Source: Clostridia bacterium | Lineage (GTDB): Bacteria; Bacillota; Clostridia; Christensenellales; CAG-138 | Direction of reading: 5' to 3' | Assembly: GCA_017509785.1 (NCBI GenBank) | Contig: JAFWOT010000009.1 | Coordinates: forward strand, 1 to 64,000 | Length of the DNA stretch: 64,000 bases | Part shown: piece after piece, positions 8,210-16,803 of the stretch | How the letters are laid out: the number at the start of each line of letters is the position of its first letter | Position numbering within the stretch: the stretch's first letter is position 1 | Translations under genes and position numbers: made by a program | Notes under the pieces: model-generated | The model's input: only the letters and a program-made list of their open reading frames with translations | The model's database searches: none | What the model was told of the DNA's origin: nothing

Positions 8210-8623
8210 ATGAGCAAGTGCCCCAACTGCGGCATTGAAACGGACGGCAAATTCTGTCCTCAATGCGGAAGCTTCGTACCCCAGCCCGCGGCAGAGCGCG
8301 CGGCTGCCCCCAACCCGACCTACACCGCTCCCGTTATCGTCAACGCCAATCAGGACACCCGGATACCGGAGCAGTACCGCCCCCTGAGCCCATGGGCCTA
8401 CTTCGGATACTCACTGCTGTTCTCCATTCCGATCGTCGGCTTCATACTGCTCATCGTCTACTCTTTCAACGATTCCAACCTCAACCGCCGCAACTACGCA
8501 AGGTCCTTCTGGTGCGCGCTGCTCATTTCCGTGATCATCGCTCTGATCACGCTGGGCATCTTCCTCCTTGCGGGAGGCTCCTTCAGAGAGATCTTCGATA
8601 ACGCCGGACGCTATTACTATTGA
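8210..8623 (+). CDS. Zinc-ribbon membrane protein
   Basis: A 137-residue protein starting two bases after the nfnB stop, with AAGGAGGAA before the ATG. It has an N-terminal zinc ribbon (CPNC, CPQC; residues 4-19), a disordered Pro/Ala linker and two hydrophobic helices (about 62-85 and 100-122). It probably belongs to the nfnAB transcript, although a functional link is not shown. Similar small proteins recur across the window. Confidence 0.75.
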   Translation: MSKCPNCGIETDGKFCPQCGSFVPQPAAERAAAPNPTYTAPVIVNANQDTRIPEQYRPLSPWAYFGYSLLFSIPIVGFILLIVYSFNDSNLNRRNYARSFWCALLISVIIALITLGIFLLAGGSFREIFDNAGRYYY

Positions 8624-8639
8624 AGCTGAACGGAAAAAC

Positions 8640-8668
8640 CGGAACGGCGGGGGAGCCCCCGCCGTTCG
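8640..8668 (+). terminator. Hairpin terminator after nfnAB operon
   Basis: AACGGCGGGGG and CCCCCGCCGTT form an 11-pair stem with a two-base loop, followed by CGTATTTTG. The T-run is weak but the stem is strong. Confidence 0.65.
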
Positions 8669-8727
8669 TATTTTGCGCGAAGGCGGCTTTTTCTCTCTAA
8701 TATATTGCTTTTTTTGCCGGAAAAAGC

Positions 8728-8755
8728 TTGACAAACCCCTTTTCGGTGCTATAAT
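8728..8755 (+). promoter_or_regulatory. Promoter of infC-rpmI-rplT
   Basis: -35 TTGACA (8728-8733), 16 bases, -10 TATAAT (8750-8755), upstream of a leader of about 145 bases. Confidence 0.85.
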
Positions 8756-8761
8756 AGAAAG

Positions 8762-8906
8762 GCTTGAAGCAGAAGCTGCCCGCTTCTCACTCGCCGTGTT
8801 CCGTCATGGCGCAGTCTCAATGGCAAAACGCTTATATCAATAAGTCTTTTTATGCGGGCGGCGGAATGCCGTCCGTTTTGTTTTTGCTTCGGGCAAATTA
8901 TTATCG
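8762..8906 (+). promoter_or_regulatory. infC leader with attenuator (L20-leader type)
   Basis: The untranslated leader ends in an intrinsic terminator: CGGGCGGC (8855-8862) pairs with GCCGTCCG (8868-8875), followed by TTTTGTTTTT, just before the infC ribosome site. In Firmicutes this operon is repressed by bL20 binding to the leader and promoting premature termination. Position and layout fit that class. I did not verify the L20-binding pseudoknot. Confidence 0.65.
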
Positions 8907-8919
8907 GAGGTGAAACACC

Positions 8920-9438
8920 ATCGCAGCTAATGAATTGATGATCAATGAGCAGATCCGCGACCGCGAAGTCCGCCTGATAGGCGAGGACGGGGAGCAGATG
9001 GGCGTCGTTCAGATAGCCGTCGCGCAGAGAGTCGCGGAGGAAAGAGGGCTTGACCTTGTCAAGATCGCGCCGCAGGCGAATCCGCCTGTGTGCAAGATAA
9101 TGGATTACGGCAAGTATCGTTTCGATCAGTCCAAGCGTGAGAAGGAACAGCGCAGGAATCAGACCGTCGTCGAAATGAAGGAGGTCCAGCTTTCAGCGAC
9201 CATCGACACGCACGACATGGAAGTCAAAGCCAAGGCGTGCAACAAATTCCTCAAGGCGGGCAACAAGGTCAAGGTCTCCATCCGCTTCAGGGGAAGGCAG
9301 GCTGCTCACGGTGATATCGGCCTCGAGGTAATGAACACATTCCTGGAGATGGTTGCGGAGAACGCTGTCGTTGAGAAGCAGCCCAAGCAGGAAGGCAGGA
9401 ACATGTACATGTTCCTCGCACCTAAGATCAACAAATAA
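8920..9438 (+). CDS. infC: Translation initiation factor IF-3
   Basis: Read from the ATC at 8920 the product has 172 residues, close to the usual IF-3 length. The ribosome site GGAGGTGA ends nine bases before this ATC. The first residues then read (M)[19 protein letters not shown], matching IF-3 N-termini; the next TTG/ATG (8935, 8938) are too far from the site. IF-3 binds the 30S subunit and rejects poor start codons, so a rare AUC/AUU start on its own mRNA is a known self-control device in this family. Conserved MDYGKYRF and the C-terminal RFRGRQ are present. First gene of infC-rpmI-rplT. Confidence 0.93.
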   Translation: MAANELMINEQIRDREVRLIGEDGEQMGVVQIAVAQRVAEERGLDLVKIAPQANPPVCKIMDYGKYRFDQSKREKEQRRNQTVVEMKEVQLSATIDTHDMEVKAKACNKFLKAGNKVKVSIRFRGRQAAHGDIGLEVMNTFLEMVAENAVVEKQPKQEGRNMYMFLAPKINK

Positions 9439-9460
9439 TTTATTTAATGGAGGAAATCCC

Positions 9461-9661
9461 ATGCCGAAACTTAAGACCCACAGGGGCGCCGCAAAGCGTT
9501 TCAGCTTCACAAAGAGCGGCAAGATCAAGAGGGGCAAGGCCTATAAGAGCCACATCCTTACCAAGAAATCCACCAAGCGTAAGCGCAACCTGCGCCAGAC
9601 CGGCTTCATTGCGGAAGAAGAAGCAAAGAAGATCGGCGCTCTGATACCGTACAAGAAGTAA
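9461..9661 (+). CDS. rpmI: Ribosomal protein bL35
   Basis: A 66-residue protein beginning [14 protein letters not shown], the bL35 signature, with GGAGG before the ATG. It is highly basic and binds 23S rRNA in the large subunit. It lies between infC and rplT, as in most bacteria. A longer in-frame reading upstream overlaps infC and is rejected. Confidence 0.97.
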   Translation: MPKLKTHRGAAKRFSFTKSGKIKRGKAYKSHILTKKSTKRKRNLRQTGFIAEEEAKKIGALIPYKK

Positions 9662-9676
9662 GGGAGGAAATGAATC

Positions 9677-10036
9677 ATGGCAAGGATCAAGAGAGCAGTC
9701 AACGCCGCCAAGAAGCGTCGTAAAGTTTTTAAGCTGGCAAAGGGTTACTGGGGCGCCAAGTCGAAGCTCTACCGTGCTGCCAGCCAGCAGGTTATGAAGT
9801 CCCTCGCCTACGCTTACGTCGGCAGGAAGCTCAAGAAGCGCGAGTATCGCCGTCTCTGGATCGCCCGTATCAACGCCGGCGCGAGGATCTGCGGCACCAA
9901 CTACTCCAAGCTCATCCACGGCCTCAAGCTCGCGGGCGTAGAGGTCAACCGCAAGGTCCTGGCGGATCTCGCCGTCACCGACATGAACGCCTTCAACGAG
10001 CTCTGCAGCGTTGCCAACAAGGCGCTCGAGGCGTAA
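9677..10036 (+). CDS. rplT: Ribosomal protein bL20
   Basis: A 119-residue protein beginning MARIKRAVNAAKKRRKV, the bL20 signature, at normal length, with GGGAGG before the ATG. It assembles early onto 23S rRNA. In Firmicutes it also represses this operon through the leader upstream of infC. Last gene of the operon, followed by a terminator. Confidence 0.97.
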   Translation: MARIKRAVNAAKKRRKVFKLAKGYWGAKSKLYRAASQQVMKSLAYAYVGRKLKKREYRRLWIARINAGARICGTNYSKLIHGLKLAGVEVNRKVLADLAVTDMNAFNELCSVANKALEA

Positions 10037-10047
10037 ACCGATCGAAA

Positions 10048-10080
10048 AACAAAGGAACGGTCGCTCCGATCGTTCCTTTT
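10048..10080. terminator. Terminator after rplT
   Basis: AAAGGAACGGTCG pairs with CGATCGTTCCTTT across a three-base loop, followed by TTCC. The A-rich left arm makes it usable for the convergent spoVAC as well. Confidence 0.85.
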
Positions 10081-10100
10081 CCATACAAAAAACTCCGGCG

Positions 10101-10580
10101 TCATCCGGCGCCGATCGCCCATGCGATGAGCCCGACTATCGCCGAGCTCGTTATCCCGTATACCAGAACCGGCCCCGCGATGGTGAACATCTGTGCGCAG
10201 ACCCCGGTGACGATCCCCTCCGCGCGGTGCTCCATCGCGGGGGCGACTACCGAGTTTGCGAACCCCGTTATCGGCACGACGGAGCCCGCCCCGGCAAAGC
10301 GGCCTATCCTGTCGTAGACGCCTATCCCGGTCAGAAGCGCCGCGATGAATATCAGCGTCACGGAGGTGAACGCCCCGCGCGCCGCCTCGTCAAGGTGAAG
10401 TACGCTTCCTCCGAAGTCGCTTATCGCCTGCCCTATACAGCATATGAGGCCCCCCGAAACGAACGCGAGCAGACAGCGGAGCCGCGTCCTGCTCCGCGGC
10501 ATGCGCTCCTTCACGAGCGCGAGGTAACGCGCCTGCTCCTTTATTTCGGCCGGGCCGATCTTTCTTTTCGGCTTTGCCAT
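10101..10580 (-). CDS. spoVAC: Stage V sporulation protein AC
   Basis: A 159-residue membrane protein with the SpoVAC signature blocks GGLICCIGQ, TSVTLIFIAALLTGIGVYD, IGRFAGAGSVVPITGFANS and GPVLVYG. SpoVA proteins form the inner spore membrane channel that moves dipicolinic acid during sporulation and germination. GGAGGG precedes the ATG. No spoVAD or spoVAEB lies next to it, so it is a stand-alone copy in this window. No clear sigma-G promoter could be picked out by eye. Confidence 0.9.
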   Translation of the reverse strand: MAKPKRKIGPAEIKEQARYLALVKERMPRSRTRLRCLLAFVSGGLICCIGQAISDFGGSVLHLDEAARGAFTSVTLIFIAALLTGIGVYDRIGRFAGAGSVVPITGFANSVVAPAMEHRAEGIVTGVCAQMFTIAGPVLVYGITSSAIVGLIAWAIGAG

Positions 10581-10696
10581 GTTCCCTCCACGAATTCTTT
10601 TTCAACAGTATTTCCTTTTTTAAAATTTTTAAACAGCTTAACGCCGCTCACCTGAATATATATTTGAGAAACATGCCAAATGAGCCCGATTTGCAC

Positions 10697-10725
10697 TTGA
10701 CTGAAATGACTTTCAATTATATAAT
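10697..10725 (+). promoter_or_regulatory. Promoter of rny
   Basis: -35 TTGACT (10697-10702), 17 bases, -10 TATAAT (10720-10725). The leader to the start codon is about 100 bases. Confidence 0.8.
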
Positions 10726-10831
10726 AGTATGAATGTCTGTATCATGGGCGAGGACCGTGCTCCGCGCATCCACCGATAGGCGCACCGTGCCGCGCATGTT
10801 TGGCATATTACATATATTGGAGGAATTGACT

Positions 10832-12382
10832 TTGGAATGGTGGCATTGGCTGCTGATCGTTGCCGGGCTTCTTTTGGGCGCGGGCATCGGTACAGCGATA
10901 GGTTACAGTTACCGGAAGAACATCGCCGAGGCTAAGACGGCCAAGGCGGAGGATGCGGTCAAGAAGATGATCGACGACGCGCAGAAGCGCGCCGAGACCC
11001 TCAAGAAGGAGACCATACTCGAAGCAAAGGAAGAAGTCTACCGTATCAAGACGGAGCAGGAGCGTGAGAACAAGGAGCGCCGGAACGAGGTACAGCGCGC
11101 GGAGCGCCGCCTCCAGCAGAGGGAGGAAAGCTTCGACAAGAAGCTCGAGGGTCTCGAGAAGCGCGAGGAGCAGCTCAACGTAAGGACCAAAGAGGTCGAC
11201 AAACTGGAAGCTGCCGCTCAGGAGCTCTACGATAAGCAGAAGGGCGAGCTCGAGCGCGTCGCCTCCATGACGGCGGATGAGGCGAAGGCCATCATCCTCA
11301 ACAACGCCGAAAAGGAAGCCCGTCATGACGCGACACTCATGATCCGCGATATCGAGTCCAAGGCGAAGGCCGAGGCGGACAGGCGCGCGGTCAACATAAT
11401 CGCCTCCGCGATACAGCGCTGCGCGGCGGATCACGTCGCAGAAACGACCATATCCGTCGTCCCCCTTCCCAATGATGAGATGAAGGGCCGCATAATCGGG
11501 CGTGAGGGCCGCAACATAAGGACCCTCGAGACGGCGACCGGCGTCGATCTCATTATCGACGATACCCCGGAAGCGGTCATACTCTCCGGCTTCGACCCCG
11601 TCCGGCGCGAGGTCGCGAGGATCGCTCTCGAGAAGCTCATTCTCGACGGGCGCATACATCCCGCCAGGATCGAGGAAATGGTCGAGAAGGCCCGCAAGGA
11701 GGTCGACAACCAGATCCGCGAAGCGGGCGAATCCGCGATATTCGAGGTCGGCGTGCACGGCCTGCATCATGAGCTCGTAAGGCTGCTCGGGCGTCTCAAA
11801 TACCGCACGAGCTACGGCCAGAACGTGCTGAAGCATTCCATCGAGGTCGCGCATCTGGCGGGCCTCATGGCCGTGGAGCTCGGCGTGAACGTCCAGCTCG
11901 CGAAGCGCGCGGGCCTGCTCCACGATATAGGCAAGGCCGTCGACCATGAGGTCGAGGGCAGCCACGCCCAGATCGGCGCCGATCTCGCGAAGAAATACCG
12001 CGAGAACAACCAGATCGTTCACGCGATCCAGGCGCACCACGGGGACGTCGAGCCCAACACCGTTGAGGCCGTCCTCGTCCAGGCGGCGGACGCCATCAGC
12101 GCCGCAAGGCCGGGAGCAAGGCGCGAAACGCTTGAGAATTACATCAAGCGCCTCGAGAAGCTCGAAAACATCGCCACCTCCTTCGACGGCGTCGATAAGG
12201 TCTTCGCCATCCAGGCGGGGCGCGAGGTGCGAATCATGGTCAAGCCCGAGAACGTCAACGACGCCGACACGCTCCTTCTCGCGAAGGAAATCGTCAAGCG
12301 CATCGAGGCGGAGCTCGAGTACCCCGGCACCATCAAGGTCAACGTCATCCGCGAGACGAGGGCCGTCGAGTTCGCCAAGTGA
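10832..12382 (+). CDS. rny: Ribonuclease Y
   Basis: A 516-residue endoribonuclease that starts mRNA decay at the membrane. The start is the TTG at 10832 because GGAGG lies eight bases upstream; a longer reading from 10733 would begin inside the promoter region. Order of parts: one N-terminal membrane helix (about 4-22), a long charged coiled coil (about 25-195), a KH domain with [12 protein letters not shown] (about 210) and an HD domain with LLHDIGKA (about 358). Length matches the family (about 515-520). Confidence 0.95.
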   Translation: MEWWHWLLIVAGLLLGAGIGTAIGYSYRKNIAEAKTAKAEDAVKKMIDDAQKRAETLKKETILEAKEEVYRIKTEQERENKERRNEVQRAERRLQQREESFDKKLEGLEKREEQLNVRTKEVDKLEAAAQELYDKQKGELERVASMTADEAKAIILNNAEKEARHDATLMIRDIESKAKAEADRRAVNIIASAIQRCAADHVAETTISVVPLPNDEMKGRIIGREGRNIRTLETATGVDLIIDDTPEAVILSGFDPVRREVARIALEKLILDGRIHPARIEEMVEKARKEVDNQIREAGESAIFEVGVHGLHHELVRLLGRLKYRTSYGQNVLKHSIEVAHLAGLMAVELGVNVQLAKRAGLLHDIGKAVDHEVEGSHAQIGADLAKKYRENNQIVHAIQAHHGDVEPNTVEAVLVQAADAISAARPGARRETLENYIKRLEKLENIATSFDGVDKVFAIQAGREVRIMVKPENVNDADTLLLAKEIVKRIEAELEYPGTIKVNVIRETRAVEFAK

Positions 12383-12462
12383 TCTGACAAAGGAACGGCT
12401 CCCGTGGGTCACCGTGGGGGCCGTATTATTATGAAGTTCAGCGCGAAAAAAGGAGTTTCCCC

Positions 12463-13380
12463 ATGTATTTTGCAGACGGGCATTGCGATTTCCTCTATGG
12501 GCTCGTGAACGAGGGATATGATCTCGATTCCCCGAAGGGTATGCAGTCCGTGGCGCTCCCTCGCCTCAAGGCCGGCGGGGTGCGCCTGCAGCTCTTTGCC
12601 GCGTGGATGGACGCGAAGCATCGCTTACCGTATATCCAGCAGTTCCTCGCCATGGCGGACGCGTACGACCGCATGCTCGAAACGCATGAGGAGCTCGTTC
12701 CGCTGACTGAGGATTTCGACCCCGATTCCGGAAAGATCGCCGCGATGCTCACCATCGAGGGCGGCGAGGCCATAGAGGGCAGGGCGGATATACTCCGCTG
12801 CGCCCATCGCCTCGGCGTGAGGGCGATGTCCCTCACCTGGAATGAGAGGAACGAGCTTGCTTCCCCGGCCCTCGGCAGGAGCAGGCACGGGCTGACCGAG
12901 CTCGGCCGCGAGATCGTCCGCGAGATGGCGAAGCTCGGCATGGCGGTGGACGTTTCTCATCTCAACGACGCGGGCATAGACGACGTCCTCTGCGAGGATG
13001 TGAAGGTCTTCGCCACGCACTCCAACGCGCGCGCGGTGTTCTTCTCGCCCCGCTCCCACAGCGATGAGCACATAAGGGAGATAGGCCGCAGGGGCGGCAC
13101 CGTCGGGGTGAACTTTTATTATAAGCAGCTCACGGAGGGGCGCGTCGCGCAGATATCCGATATAGTCCGCCACGCAGAGCATATCCTGAAGGTGGGCGGG
13201 GAGAGCTGCCTCGCCATAGGCTCCGATTTTGACGGCATGGGCAGATACCCCGTCGGGCTGGAGGATCCCTCCGGGCTCCCGAAGCTCGCGGGCGCGTTTG
13301 AGGCCGCCGGTATCACCGGGGAGCTGCTCGAGAACGTCTGCTGGAGGAACCTCATGCGGTTCGCCAAATCGATCTGCTGA
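12463..13380 (+). CDS. Membrane dipeptidase, peptidase M19
   Basis: A 305-residue zinc dipeptidase of the renal dipeptidase family, with AAAGGAG before the ATG. Metal and active-site motifs are in place: HCD (about 7-9), EGGEAIEG (about 103), VDVSHLND (about 160), THSN (about 185) and GSDFDGMG (about 248). The family cleaves dipeptides, including ones with a D-residue at the C-terminal side. It has no signal peptide, so it is probably cytoplasmic. It lies 80 bases after rny; an imperfect GC hairpin at about 12389-12415 may separate them. Confidence 0.9.
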   Translation: MYFADGHCDFLYGLVNEGYDLDSPKGMQSVALPRLKAGGVRLQLFAAWMDAKHRLPYIQQFLAMADAYDRMLETHEELVPLTEDFDPDSGKIAAMLTIEGGEAIEGRADILRCAHRLGVRAMSLTWNERNELASPALGRSRHGLTELGREIVREMAKLGMAVDVSHLNDAGIDDVLCEDVKVFATHSNARAVFFSPRSHSDEHIREIGRRGGTVGVNFYYKQLTEGRVAQISDIVRHAEHILKVGGESCLAIGSDFDGMGRYPVGLEDPSGLPKLAGAFEAAGITGELLENVCWRNLMRFAKSIC

Positions 13381-13496
13381 AAGGAATTTGCCTTTTTCTG
13401 TCTGCGGATTGACACAGCTTTGAACATGCGGATTCATATTGAAATGGTATAATCCTGTCGAACGGAGGGAGATCCCTCCGACAAGAGGGACGGCAT

Positions 13497-14207
13497 ATGG
13501 AAGCGACGACTATATTCGAGCGTAAGGAAATAAAGTATCATCTTACGAAACAGCAGCATGACGAGCTTCTGCGCCTCATTGCCGAACACATAGCTCCCGA
13601 TATGCACGGGCTGACGACCATCTGCAACATCTACTTCGACACCCCCGATTCGCGCCTCGTCCGCGAATCGATAGAGAAGCCCTTATATAAGGAAAAGCTC
13701 CGTCTGCGCTGCTACGGGGTCCCGAATGCGGAAAGCCCCGCGTTTCTGGAGCTTAAAAAGAAGTTCCGCGGCATAGTCTACAAGAGGCGCGAGATACTCC
13801 CCTATGATGAGGCGATGGACTTCCTCGTTGGGGGCAAGCGCCCCGAAAGACGGAGCCAGATTTTCGAGGAGATAGATTGGGTCCTGCATTTTTACAGAGG
13901 GCTTGCTCCCGCGATGGCTCTCTTCTACGATAGGATCGCCTTTGTCGGCGTCGAGGATCCGGAGTTCCGGGTCACTTTCGACAACAACATCCTCTACCGT
14001 ACTGAGGATTTGGATCTCTCCCACGGGGCGTACGGCACGCCGCTTCTCGATAAGGATACCTATATTATGGAGCTCAAGATATCCGAAGCTATGCCGCTCT
14101 GGCTGACGGAGGCGCTCGATAAGCTGAAGATATTCCCGGCGTCGTTTTCAAAATACGGCACGGCGTACGGGCAGCTCCTGCAAAGGGCGGAATTGATAAA
14201 GCAATAA
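13497..14207 (+). CDS. VTC-domain polyphosphate polymerase-like protein
   Basis: A 236-residue VTC domain, related to the catalytic tunnel domain of yeast Vtc4, which makes polyphosphate from ATP. Basic tunnel-lining motifs are visible: FERKEIKYHL (about 7-16), KEKLRLRCYG (about 65-74), ELKKKFRG and KRRE. ELKIS near 197 supplies the expected metal-binding acid. It has no membrane segment of its own; the next gene, DUF4956, provides one. This gene pair recurs in Bacillota. Catalytic activity is inferred. A TATAAT lies at 13448-13453 but no good -35 matches it. Confidence 0.85.
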   Translation: MEATTIFERKEIKYHLTKQQHDELLRLIAEHIAPDMHGLTTICNIYFDTPDSRLVRESIEKPLYKEKLRLRCYGVPNAESPAFLELKKKFRGIVYKRREILPYDEAMDFLVGGKRPERRSQIFEEIDWVLHFYRGLAPAMALFYDRIAFVGVEDPEFRVTFDNNILYRTEDLDLSHGAYGTPLLDKDTYIMELKISEAMPLWLTEALDKLKIFPASFSKYGTAYGQLLQRAELIKQ

Positions 14208-14250
14208 ATCAGAAAGGGCGGCCCCTTTCAAGGAGCCGAAGGAACGAAAC

Positions 14251-14943
14251 ATGATCTCGAACGGAATATTCACAAGCCTCCTCCTGCATGACGGGTACAT
14301 CGTCCCCAACGCGGCGATGATAGCCATCTGCTGCGGCGCCGCGCTGGTGCTCGGTGTGCTGACCTCCATACTCTACATGTACAGGAACAGCTACAATCGC
14401 GGCTTCGCGGTCGCGCTCGTGCTGCTGCCCGTCGTCGTGGCGGCGGTAGTCGCAGTCGTCAACGGCAATATAGGCATCGGCATAGGCATAGGCGGCGCGT
14501 TCGGGCTCGTCCGCTTCCGTTCCGCTCCCGGCACGGCAAGGGATATACTCGCGATATTCCTCGCTATGGCGGCGGGGCTCATCTGCGGCTCCGGTTACGT
14601 GCTGCTTGCTGCCTGCGTCGTGGCGTTCGTTTTCATAGTCGGGTTCATAATGCTCACCCTCGGCTTCGGCACGAGGAACATGAAGGAGCGCGAGCTCCGC
14701 ATAACCGTTCCCGAAAGCCTCGATTACACCGATTCCTTCGACGAGGTCTTCTCGGAATTCCTCTCCGCCTGTGAGCTCGAGAAGGTCAAGACCACCAATA
14801 TGGGCAGCCTCTACAAGCTCTATTACCGCGTCACCCTCAAGGATCCGAAGCGGGAGAAGGAGATGATCGATAAGCTCCGTGTCAGGAACGGCAATCTCGA
14901 GATCGTCTGCGGCTTCATCGATACCTCGAAGCCCGAGCTGTAA
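14251..14943 (+). CDS. DUF4956 membrane protein
   Basis: A 230-residue protein with four hydrophobic helices in the first 135 residues and the DUF4956 core GIGIGGAFGLVRFRS (about 75-89). The soluble C-terminal half (about 145-230) is alpha/beta in character. It follows the VTC gene after 43 bases. Genome neighbourhoods suggest that DUF4956 and VTC proteins act together at the membrane in polyphosphate synthesis or export; that role is inference. Confidence 0.82.
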   Translation: MISNGIFTSLLLHDGYIVPNAAMIAICCGAALVLGVLTSILYMYRNSYNRGFAVALVLLPVVVAAVVAVVNGNIGIGIGIGGAFGLVRFRSAPGTARDILAIFLAMAAGLICGSGYVLLAACVVAFVFIVGFIMLTLGFGTRNMKERELRITVPESLDYTDSFDEVFSEFLSACELEKVKTTNMGSLYKLYYRVTLKDPKREKEMIDKLRVRNGNLEIVCGFIDTSKPEL

Positions 14944-14957
14944 GGATGATCGAATAC

Positions 14958-14992
14958 ACGGCGCAAAGGCAATGCCGATGCGCCGTTTTTTT
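14958..14992 (+). terminator. Terminator after DUF4956
   Basis: ACGGCGC and GCGCCGT pair, with an inner GGCAATGCC hairpin, followed by seven T. Confidence 0.85.
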
Positions 14993-15190
14993 GCGGATGT
15001 TATGGGGCATAGGTTATTACCGAAAAAACAAAAAAGAAAAAACGCTTGACAAACTCAAAGCGGCGCCTTCCGGGGCAGGTTTATACTGCGCGACGGGTGC
15101 GTCATACAGCAGAGGACGGAGGACGTCGGCCTGACTGAGATCATACCACGGTAAAGCTCGATGAATTCAAAAGGCTCATAGGCGAATAAA
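14993..15190. other. Intergenic stretch without a recognised gene
   Basis: A TTGACA occurs at 15046-15051, but no -10 lies at a proper distance (TATACT is 30 bases away). Short frames near 15100-15183 end in plausible-looking codons (ending KRLIGE) but have no start, so a decayed gene end is possible and unproven. Confidence 0.3.
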
Positions 15191-15220
15191 ATAAGGCGGC
15201 TCCGTTTTCCCCGGAGCCGC
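15186..15220 (-). terminator. Terminator of the PBP-ftsK-recA-rSAM cluster
   Basis: Read leftward: GCGGCTCCG, a seven-base loop, CGGAGCCGC, then CTTATTTTATT. It lies seven bases after the radical SAM stop codon. Confidence 0.8.
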
Positions 15221-15226
15221 TTCGCG

Positions 15227-16303
15227 TCATTGAACCTGTTTTGCGCAGGCCCGCATAAAACGCGGACTTTTGTTTTTATAAAGCGTTTCCGCCATGCGGT
15301 CGGCGGCGGGTATCAGTGCGCGCTCATGCACGCACTGGACGGGCGGCACCTCGTGCATGTTCCCCGTCATCGAATAATTGAGGCACGCGCAGTGGTGGCG
15401 ACAGCGTTTTTCGAGCGAACAGCCATCGCAGGAGGTCTCCTGCGCGAGCGAGGCGTTGTAGATCCGCGCCTGCGCCCGAGCGTCGATCCCGCTCCACACG
15501 TCGCCCATCAGGTATTCCTTTACGGCGACGAACTGATTGCAGGGGTAGATCCGCCCGTCCGGGGCGATCGACGGCTGCTTTATCCCGAGCCTGCACTCGA
15601 TGCAGCGCCTGCCCTCCAGATGGGCGGATATCTTCGATTCGAAATTGAGCAGACTCAGAGGGCGCGGCGAATCATAGAGCTCCGCGCAGAGATCGGCAAG
15701 CGCCGCGTACTGCTCCCGCAGGACGGCGATAGAGCCATCGTCCCAGGCGTTGTCCGGACGATAGTCTATGGCGACGTTTATTTTTGAAAACCCCCGCTCG
15801 TAGAGCCATTTGACGGAATCAAAAAGCCTTGCGGCATTCTCCGGCAGAAGGGTCAGCATTGCGACCGCCCCTGGCTGATAGGAGAGCAGCAGATCGATCT
15901 TCGGCTCAAGCAGCCGCGCCGTGCCGCTCCCGTCCGGGAATACGCGCTGTTCGTCCTGCAGGAGCCCGTCGTGCGAGAGCGCGATGCTGACGTCGTTCTC
16001 GGCGGCAAGGCGCAGGAAGCTCTCGTCGAGCAGGAGCCCGTTCGTCGTGATCTTATATGAGAACTTCCCGCCGATCTCCCGGGTCCTGCGGGCGCAATCG
16101 GCGAAGACCCGCTCGATCACGCCGCGGCAAAGCAAAGGCTCCCCGCCGAAAAGCGAGAAGCCGTTCGTTTTATGCCCGTACGAAAAGAGCAGTGCGCAGG
16201 CGGCTTCCGCCGTGCGCGCTTCCATCCTTTCGGGGGAATGCGTTTCGTAGCAGTAGCGGCAGGCCATGTTGCAGTCCGCCGTCAGATGCAGGGTAAAATT
16301 CAC
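15227..16303 (-). CDS. Radical SAM/SPASM peptide maturase
   Basis: A 358-residue protein. The start is the GTG at 16303, with GGAGG seven bases upstream, and it overlaps the stop of the upstream gene (GTGA), so the two are translationally coupled. The CxxxCxxC cluster site (CNMACRYCY) is at about residues 11-19, followed by FGGEPLL. The C-terminal SPASM region holds at least eight cysteines (CIEC, PCNQF, SCDGCSLEKRC, HHCAC, QC). Such enzymes use SAM radicals to crosslink ribosomal peptides or act as anaerobic sulfatase-maturing enzymes. Coupling to a small repeat-bearing protein favours peptide maturation. No transporter or protease is adjacent. Confidence 0.85.
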   Translation of the reverse strand: MNFTLHLTADCNMACRYCYETHSPERMEARTAEAACALLFSYGHKTNGFSLFGGEPLLCRGVIERVFADCARRTREIGGKFSYKITTNGLLLDESFLRLAAENDVSIALSHDGLLQDEQRVFPDGSGTARLLEPKIDLLLSYQPGAVAMLTLLPENAARLFDSVKWLYERGFSKINVAIDYRPDNAWDDGSIAVLREQYAALADLCAELYDSPRPLSLLNFESKISAHLEGRRCIECRLGIKQPSIAPDGRIYPCNQFVAVKEYLMGDVWSGIDARAQARIYNASLAQETSCDGCSLEKRCRHHCACLNYSMTGNMHEVPPVQCVHERALIPAADRMAETLYKNKSPRFMRACAKQVQ

Positions 16304-16692
16304 GGCGTGACCTCCGCGTCGGGGAAGGCGACCTCGCCCATCCACTGAGGCTCGTCGGAGTCGTCCGGCACGGCCGTCCCGACGCAGGGGGAGGTCGCGT
16401 TCGGGTCGAGTGTGATCCCGCCCTTATAGTCCGGCGGAGCGGCCTGAGTCTCGTTCGGGTCGACGACAGGCTCGCCCATGTATTCGGGAAACTCGTCCGT
16501 CGGTGCGGGGGATACGACCGCGCCGCTCTCATCGATGGAGCCGGGATCGATCTGCATATCGCCGTCTATCCGGGGCTTGCAGCCGATGAGGCTTCCCGCG
16601 GCAAGCGCGGCGGCAGCCGCGAAAGCGCCTATCTTCGCGGCGGTCTTATCAGGGTAGGAGGGCTTGTAGCCGGTGAGTTTTTCGACTTTCAT
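16300..16692 (-). CDS. Putative RiPP precursor with three-fold repeated core
   Basis: A 130-residue protein from the ATG at 16692; an ATG at 16758 is also possible and neither has a strong ribosome site. A basic N-terminus is followed by an Ala-rich hydrophobic segment (about 23-37) ending SLIGC, a lipobox-like motif. The rest is acidic, Pro/Asp-rich and holds three aligned copies of P-[EDQ]-[YW]-x-G at 69-73, 87-91 and 115-119, two of them continuing to DPN-[EA]-T. Repeated cores next to a coupled SPASM radical SAM enzyme are typical of RiPP precursors. It could instead be an ordinary lipoprotein. It lies 45 bases after recA in the same direction. Confidence 0.6.
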   Translation of the reverse strand: MKVEKLTGYKPSYPDKTAAKIGAFAAAAALAAGSLIGCKPRIDGDMQIDPGSIDESGAVVSPAPTDEFPEYMGEPVVDPNETQAAPPDYKGGITLDPNATSPCVGTAVPDDSDEPQWMGEVAFPDAEVTP

Positions 16693-16803
16693 ATGGGTAT
16701 TCCCGTGCCTTTTTATCGCAAAGGCTTCCTTTCTTGCAGGATCGTTATGAGCCTTCATATATATAACGCATGAAGGCCCCCGCAGGTTCCCTGAAAAACG
16801 GTT

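Noticed and set aside
6672..8210. Long leftward frame opposite nfnB
   Set aside because: It is a shadow frame caused by high GC: no ribosome site, odd composition, and the opposite strand encodes a clear NfnB.
10808..12412. Long leftward frame opposite rny
   Set aside because: Shadow of the RNase Y gene; Leu/Asp-rich nonsense without motifs.
15046..15190. Promoter and short gene before the radical SAM terminator
   Set aside because: The TTGACA has no -10 at a proper distance and the short frames lack starts.
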